Part shown: positions 60,213 to 64,000 of the stretch, piece after piece
Position numbering within the stretch: position 1 is the stretch's first letter
Layout of the letters: every line of letters begins with the position of its first letter
NCBI RefSeq assembly: GCF_042680605.1
Contig: NZ_JBHUEE010000003.1
Location: 1-64,000, forward strand
Direction: 5' to 3'
Origin: Allobogoriella deserti
GTDB lineage: Bacteria; Actinomycetota; Actinomycetes; Actinomycetales; Actinomycetaceae
Length of the DNA stretch: 64,000 bases
Made by a program: the position numbers and the translations under genes
The notes under the pieces: model-generated
What the model was told of the DNA's origin: nothing
The model's database searches: none
What the model saw: only the letters and a program-made list of their open reading frames with translations

Positions 60213-61182
60213 GTGCCGCCGTCGAGCCGCGCACCACGACGTTGCACCGCAGCACCTCGGTGGCCGGCCCGAGCGTGGTGTCACGCAGCCGCCGTTCGAG
60301 CATCCCGGCGGCGATGGTGCCCATCTCCCGGTTCCGTGCCGAGACCGTGGTCAGCCCAGGGCTGACCATCCCCTCCTCGAGCGAATCGTCGAAGCCGGTG
60401 ATGCTCAGGTCGTCCGGGACGGACACGCCGAGCTCGCGCACGCGGGTGAGGACGCCCCAGGCGAGCAGGTCGTCGAAGCACACCGCCGCGGTGCATCCCG
60501 AGTCGAGGACGCGCTGGGCGGCGGCGCGGCCGGCCGCGAAGGTGGGCGCCTGGGACTGCTCGACGTGCAGGTCGACGCCGTACTGCTCGGCGGCGGCCGA
60601 CAGGCCCGCCCGCTTGGCAGTGCCGGCGCGGGAGGCCGCGGGTCCGTCGAGGTAGCAGACCGTGCGGTGTCCGAGCAGGGCCACCTGGGCGAGCAGGTCG
60701 GACATCCCCTGCGCGGCGTCGACCGCGACGCCGTCGACCCCGTCGACGAGACGGTTGACCAGGACGGTGGGGCGCCGGGCAGCGTAGCTGCGGACGTCGT
60801 CGTCGGACATCCGCGGGGCGACCAGGACCAGGCCGTCGACCTGCTGGCTCAGCCGGCCCGCGAGCTCGGGCTCGGCGGTGGCGTCCTCGCGCGAGTCCGC
60901 CACGAAGACGCCGAACCCGCGCTCCTGGGAGGCCCGGGCGATGCCGGCCAACACCGCCCCGAAGAACGGGTTCGCGACGTCCGGCAGCAACACCCCCACG
61001 TTGCCGAGACGCCCGGTGGCGAGCCCGCGCGCGGCATGATTGGGACGGAAGTCCAGCGCGGCGGCGGTCTCCAGGACCCGGCGGCGCGTGGCCTCGTTGA
61101 CGCGCGGCCCCCCGTTGAGGGCTCGGGAGACCGTGGCGATGGAGACGCCGGCTTCGCGCGCGACGTCGTGGATCGTCGCCAT
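60193..61182 (-). CDS. LacI family transcriptional regulator (second)
   Basis: A 329-residue repressor. The helix-turn-helix MATIHDVAREAGVSIATVSRALNGGPRVNEATRRRV is at the N-terminus; the hinge FRPNHAARGLATGRLGNVGVLLPDV and the effector domain with VSVPDDLSITGFDDSLEEGMVSPGLTTVS follow. It is divergent from the altronate-dehydratase-family gene, and its own box (61209-61222) lies between them, so it probably represses both and perhaps the operon at 58120. GGGAGGTCACG precedes ATG 61182. A longer frame to 61683 lies inside the dehydratase gene. Confidence 0.9.
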   Translation of the reverse strand: MATIHDVAREAGVSIATVSRALNGGPRVNEATRRRVLETAAALDFRPNHAARGLATGRLGNVGVLLPDVANPFFGAVLAGIARASQERGFGVFVADSREDATAEPELAGRLSQQVDGLVLVAPRMSDDDVRSYAARRPTVLVNRLVDGVDGVAVDAAQGMSDLLAQVALLGHRTVCYLDGPAASRAGTAKRAGLSAAAEQYGVDLHVEQSQAPTFAAGRAAAQRVLDSGCTAAVCFDDLLAWGVLTRVRELGVSVPDDLSITGFDDSLEEGMVSPGLTTVSARNREMGTIAAGMLERRLRDTTLGPATEVLRCNVVVRGSTAALNSRRR

Positions 61183-61208
61183 CGTGACCTCCCGGGGACA
61201 GGATAGGG

Positions 61209-61222
61209 TGGAAGCGTTTACG
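61209..61222. promoter_or_regulatory. LacI-type box between the LacI and dehydratase genes
   Basis: TGGAAGCGTTTACG has a central CG and half-sites GGAAGCG and CGTTTAC(G). It lies 26 bp from the LacI start codon and 36 bp from the dehydratase start codon and could control both divergent promoters. Confidence 0.6.
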
Positions 61223-61258
61223 CACAGCCTACGCGGTTCCCCGCGGGAGAGAGGTGAG

Positions 61259-62821
61259 ATGAGCGAGGCGACGGCTGCACCGGGAGGCGCCACCACCGCC
61301 GAGGCGACGGCGATCCTGCTCCGCGACGAGGACGACGTCGCGATCGCCACGGCCGACCTGCCCGCCGGGACGACGGTGTCGGTGGGCGACCGCGCGGTCA
61401 CGGTCGCCACGACGGTCCCGCGGGCGCACAAGCTGGCCGTCCGCGACATGACCATCGGCACGGCGCTGCGCAAGTACGGACAGGTGATCGGCCGGACCAC
61501 CAGGGCGATCACGGCCGGTGAGCACGTCCACAGCCACAACCTCGCCTTCGACGACGGCGCACGCGAGTACGCGTTCGGTACCGCCCGCGAGACCCCGCCG
61601 GCGAGGATGCGCGGGCGCACCTTCGACGGATACGTCCGTGGCGACGGCCGGGTCGGCACCCGCAACTTCATCGGCGTCATCACCTCGGTGAACTGCTCGG
61701 CCTCCTCGGCCCGGATGATCGCGGACCAGTTCCGGGGCCTCGGCGCGCTGGACGACTATCCCCACGTCGACGGGGTGATGGCGCTGACGCACGGGTCGGG
61801 CTGCGGACTGGTCCCGGACTCCGAGGGCGGTCGGACGCTGCTGCGGACCCTGCGCGGCTACGCGCGACACCCGAACTTCGGCGGCCTGCTGGTGCTGGGC
61901 CTGGGATGCGAGATGATCCCGGTCACGGCACTGGTCGAGGACCTCGAGCTGCCGGAGGGCATGGTCGTGGAGACCATGACGGTCCAGGAGACCGGCGGGA
62001 TCAGGGCCACGGTGCGCACCGCCGTTGAACGGATCCGGGCGATGCTCCCGCAGGTCGACCGTGCGCGGCGCGAGCCGGTGGACGTCAGCAAGCTCGTGCT
62101 CGGACTGAATTGCGGCGGATCGGACGGCTACTCCGGCATCACCGCCAACCCCGCGCTGGGGTACGCCTCCGACCTACTCGTCGGCGCGGGCGCGTCCTCG
62201 GTGCTGGCGGAGACGCCGGAGGTCTACGGCGCCGAGCACCTGCTCACCCGGCGCGCGGTCTCCGAGGAGGTCGGGCGTGCGTTGCTGGACCGGATCACCT
62301 GGTGGCAGGACTATGCCGCCGCCGGCGGGGGCACGCTCGACAACAACCCCTCCCCCGGCAACAAGGCCGGCGGCCTGACCACGATCCTCGAAAAGTCGTT
62401 GGGGGCGGTCGCCAAGGCCGGGTCCGCCGAACTGTCGGCGGTCTACGAGTACGCCCAGCAGATCGACACCCCCGGCCTGGGCTTCATGGACACCCCCGGC
62501 TACGACCCGGTCTCGGTCACCGGCCTGGTCGCCGGCGGTGCGACCGTCGTCTGCTTCACCACCGGCCGGGGCTCGGTGCTCGGCTCCAAGCCCGCGCCCA
62601 CGATCAAGCTCGCCACGAACTCCGAGATGTACCGGCGGATGCACGAGGACATGGACCTCAACTGCGGCCGGATCGTGGACGGCACGGCCACGCTCGAGGA
62701 GGTCGGTGAGGAGATCGCCGAGACGATCCTCGCCGTCGCCTCCGGCCGGCAGTCGGTCAGCGAGGAGCTGGATCTGGGCCAGGACGAGTTCCAGCCGTGG
62801 CAGCTCGGCACGGTCACCTGA
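61259..62821 (+). CDS. Altronate dehydratase (UxaA) family protein
   Basis: 520 residues. The N-terminal SAF domain (about 15-100: VAIATADLPAGTTVS, HKLAVRDM and AITAGEHVHSHNL) is fused to the large UxaA/GarD domain starting FDGYVRGDGRVGTRNFIGVITSVNCS. Conserved features are MALTHGSGCG, GCEMIPV, LNCGGSDGYSGITANPALGYASDLL and FMDTPGYDPVSVTGLVAGGATVVCFTTGRGS, with Cys residues that may bind metal. The enzyme would dehydrate a sugar acid such as altronate or galactarate; which one is not clear. ATG 61259 follows GAGAGAGG. Complete, of usual full-length size. Confidence 0.9.
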   Translation: MSEATAAPGGATTAEATAILLRDEDDVAIATADLPAGTTVSVGDRAVTVATTVPRAHKLAVRDMTIGTALRKYGQVIGRTTRAITAGEHVHSHNLAFDDGAREYAFGTARETPPARMRGRTFDGYVRGDGRVGTRNFIGVITSVNCSASSARMIADQFRGLGALDDYPHVDGVMALTHGSGCGLVPDSEGGRTLLRTLRGYARHPNFGGLLVLGLGCEMIPVTALVEDLELPEGMVVETMTVQETGGIRATVRTAVERIRAMLPQVDRARREPVDVSKLVLGLNCGGSDGYSGITANPALGYASDLLVGAGASSVLAETPEVYGAEHLLTRRAVSEEVGRALLDRITWWQDYAAAGGGTLDNNPSPGNKAGGLTTILEKSLGAVAKAGSAELSAVYEYAQQIDTPGLGFMDTPGYDPVSVTGLVAGGATVVCFTTGRGSVLGSKPAPTIKLATNSEMYRRMHEDMDLNCGRIVDGTATLEEVGEEIAETILAVASGRQSVSEELDLGQDEFQPWQLGTVT

Positions 62822-62937
62822 ACTCCTGAGTCCGCCCACCGCTGCACCGCTCGCCGAGCGCGTCTGGCATGCCTGTAGCGGTCGGCGACCAGCGTAGCGG
62901 TCGAGGTGCGGAAAAGCGCACGCATCTGGTTCTGGAC

Positions 62938-62973
62938 TTGGAGTGCCCGAAGCAGTGGTCTAACCTCTGACCA
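62938..62973 (+). promoter_or_regulatory. Promoter and palindrome before the GH59 gene
   Basis: The -35 TTGGAG (62938-62943) and -10 TAACCT (62961-62966) have a 17-bp spacer. TGGTC (62956-62960) and GACCA (62969-62973), 8 bp apart, form an inverted repeat over the -10, resembling GntR-type half-sites. GAGGAGG and ATG 62992 follow. Confidence 0.45.
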
Positions 62974-62991
62974 ACTCGATGAGGAGGCAGG

Positions 62992-64000
62992 ATGCGTCAC
63001 TGGGGGGCACGGACAGCCCTGTTTCTGATCGCGGCGCTCGTCGGCCCGGTGGCCGTCGCCGGCCCGGCCGACGGAGCCGCAGGCCCAGCCGGAGGGGCCG
63101 CAGGCCCGGCAGCAGGCGGGGCGGCCACCGAGACCGTGCACATCGACGGCGCGGATGCGGGGCGCGAGTTCGACGGCCTGGGTGCGGTGAGCGCCGGCGC
63201 GTCGAGTCGTCTGCTGTTCGACTACCCCGAGCCCGAGCGGAGCCAGATCCTCGACTACCTCTTCAAGCCGGGTTACGGCGCCGAACTCGAGATGTTGAAG
63301 GTGGAGATCGGAGCCGACACCAACTCGACGTCGGGCGCAGAGCCGAGCCACATGCGCGAACCCGACGAGGTCGACTGCGGTCGCGGCTACGAATGGTGGT
63401 TGATGCGCGAGGCACGTGAGCGGAACCCCGACATCACACTCGGCGGACTCCAATGGGGCGCCCCGCACTGGCTGGACGGCGGGTTCTGGAGCCAGGACAA
63501 CATCGACTACCTGCTCTCCTGGCTGGACTGCGCCGAGCAGCACGGCATCGCCATCGACTTCATGGGCGGGTGGAACGAAGCCGGATACGACCGGGACTGG
63601 TACGTCGCCTGGGCCGACGCGCTGGAGGAGCACCACCCCGAGGTCGAACTGACTGCCGCCGACGACACCCCGAACTTCGGCTGGCGGGTAGCGGACGACA
63701 TGGCGGCCGACCAGGCCTTCGGCGACGCCGTCGACATCGCCAACATGCACTCACCGTGCGGCTGGCGCACCGACTACAGCGAGTGCTCGAGCACCGAGAC
63801 CGCCCGGTCGCTGGACAAACCGTTGTGGATCGGCGAGCAGAGTGCGCTCGCGCACGACGCCGGCGCAGGCCCGCTGGCCCGTGCCGCCAACCGCATGTTC
63901 ATCGACGCGCAGATCACCGGGATGATGGTGTGGTCGCCGATCTCCGCCTGGTACGCGAACATCACGATGGCAGACACCGGCCTCATGGTTGCCGAATGGC
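62992..64000 (+). CDS. GH59 galactosylceramidase-like glycoside hydrolase (3' end beyond window)
   Basis: At least 336 residues; continues beyond the window. A signal peptide (ALFLIAALVGPVAVAGPADG) and Gly/Ala/Pro repeats precede the catalytic domain. GREFDGLGAVSAGASSRLL, YPEPERSQILDYLFKPGYGAELEMLKVEIGADTNSTSGAEPSHM and GYEWWLMREARERNPDITLGGLQWGAPHWL match animal galactocerebrosidase segments closely. The acid/base Glu is in FMGGWNEAGYDRDWY and the nucleophile Glu in LWIGEQSA. It is secreted and would cleave beta-galactosides; the natural substrate in this bacterium is unknown. GAGGAGGCAGG precedes the ATG. Confidence 0.88.
   Translation, partial: MRHWGARTALFLIAALVGPVAVAGPADGAAGPAGGAAGPAAGGAATETVHIDGADAGREFDGLGAVSAGASSRLLFDYPEPERSQILDYLFKPGYGAELEMLKVEIGADTNSTSGAEPSHMREPDEVDCGRGYEWWLMREARERNPDITLGGLQWGAPHWLDGGFWSQDNIDYLLSWLDCAEQHGIAIDFMGGWNEAGYDRDWYVAWADALEEHHPEVELTAADDTPNFGWRVADDMAADQAFGDAVDIANMHSPCGWRTDYSECSSTETARSLDKPLWIGEQSALAHDAGAGPLARAANRMFIDAQITGMMVWSPISAWYANITMADTGLMVAEW

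Overview
The window is high-GC DNA (about 70%) with actinobacterial features: GTG starts, ATGA/GTGA start-stop overlaps, leaderless promoters, tRNAs without encoded CCA, a DUF222/HNH gene, an F420-type nitroreductase-family protein and a DUF5926 protein. It most resembles chromosome of a free-living, sugar-scavenging actinomycete of the Micrococcales type (inference). There is no rRNA, CRISPR array, replication origin or prophage.

Layout. 1-2.5 kb: the 3' end of a probable IS110 transposase abuts a large DUF222/HNH gene. 2.5-3.6 kb: a gene-free stretch with three kinds of short repeat. 3.6-6.9 kb: a sugar ABC importer (lipoprotein plus two permeases). 7-14.4 kb: mixed genes (nitroreductase family, cupin, two TauE/SafE permeases, Rrf2 regulator, LCP protein, a cation efflux gene broken by one TGA, tRNA-Arg, OsmC, SDR). 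14.4-20 kb: a RhaS/LsrB-type sugar importer with a ketose 3-epimerase. 20.2-21.7 kb: DAHP synthase behind a Trp/Tyr/Phe leader peptide. 21.8-23.9 kb: two tRNA-Ser genes and two membrane proteins. 23.9-31.1 kb: a ribose-type importer with an isomerase and a dehydrogenase, divergent from a ROK repressor. 31-35.5 kb: quinone oxidoreductase and an AglEFG-like importer. 35.7-44.7 kb: housekeeping (HAD phosphatase, serS, lipid kinase, pheA, envelope membrane protein, glycosyltransferase, DUF5926). 44.7-53.9 kb: a seven-gene operon of sulfatase, family 5 binding protein, Dpp-type ABC transporter and LacI. 53.9-58.1 kb: a Gfo/Idh/MocA - DUF6807 - binding protein - cupin operon. 58.2-64 kb: NmrA/AraC pair, LacI, altronate-dehydratase-family enzyme and a GH59 galactosylceramidase-like enzyme that runs off the end.

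How it works together. Five ABC importers and one orphan binding protein bring in sugars or oligosaccharides, and oxidoreductases, isomerases, a dehydratase, a sulfatase and a glycosidase beside them process the cargo. Two importers lack an ATPase and probably share one encoded elsewhere. Regulators sit beside their targets with visible operators: three AGCGCT boxes behind the sulfatase promoter; GGAAGCG-type boxes at the GH59/dehydratase end and around the oxidoreductase promoter; a CTTTTGC palindrome on the -35 of the ROK-controlled operon.

Most unusual signals: a 19-bp-period repeat family at three loci that supplies the stop codon of two unrelated genes in the same frame; the aromatic leader peptide upstream of DAHP synthase; the single in-frame TGA in the efflux gene; and the sulfatase/LacI operon.
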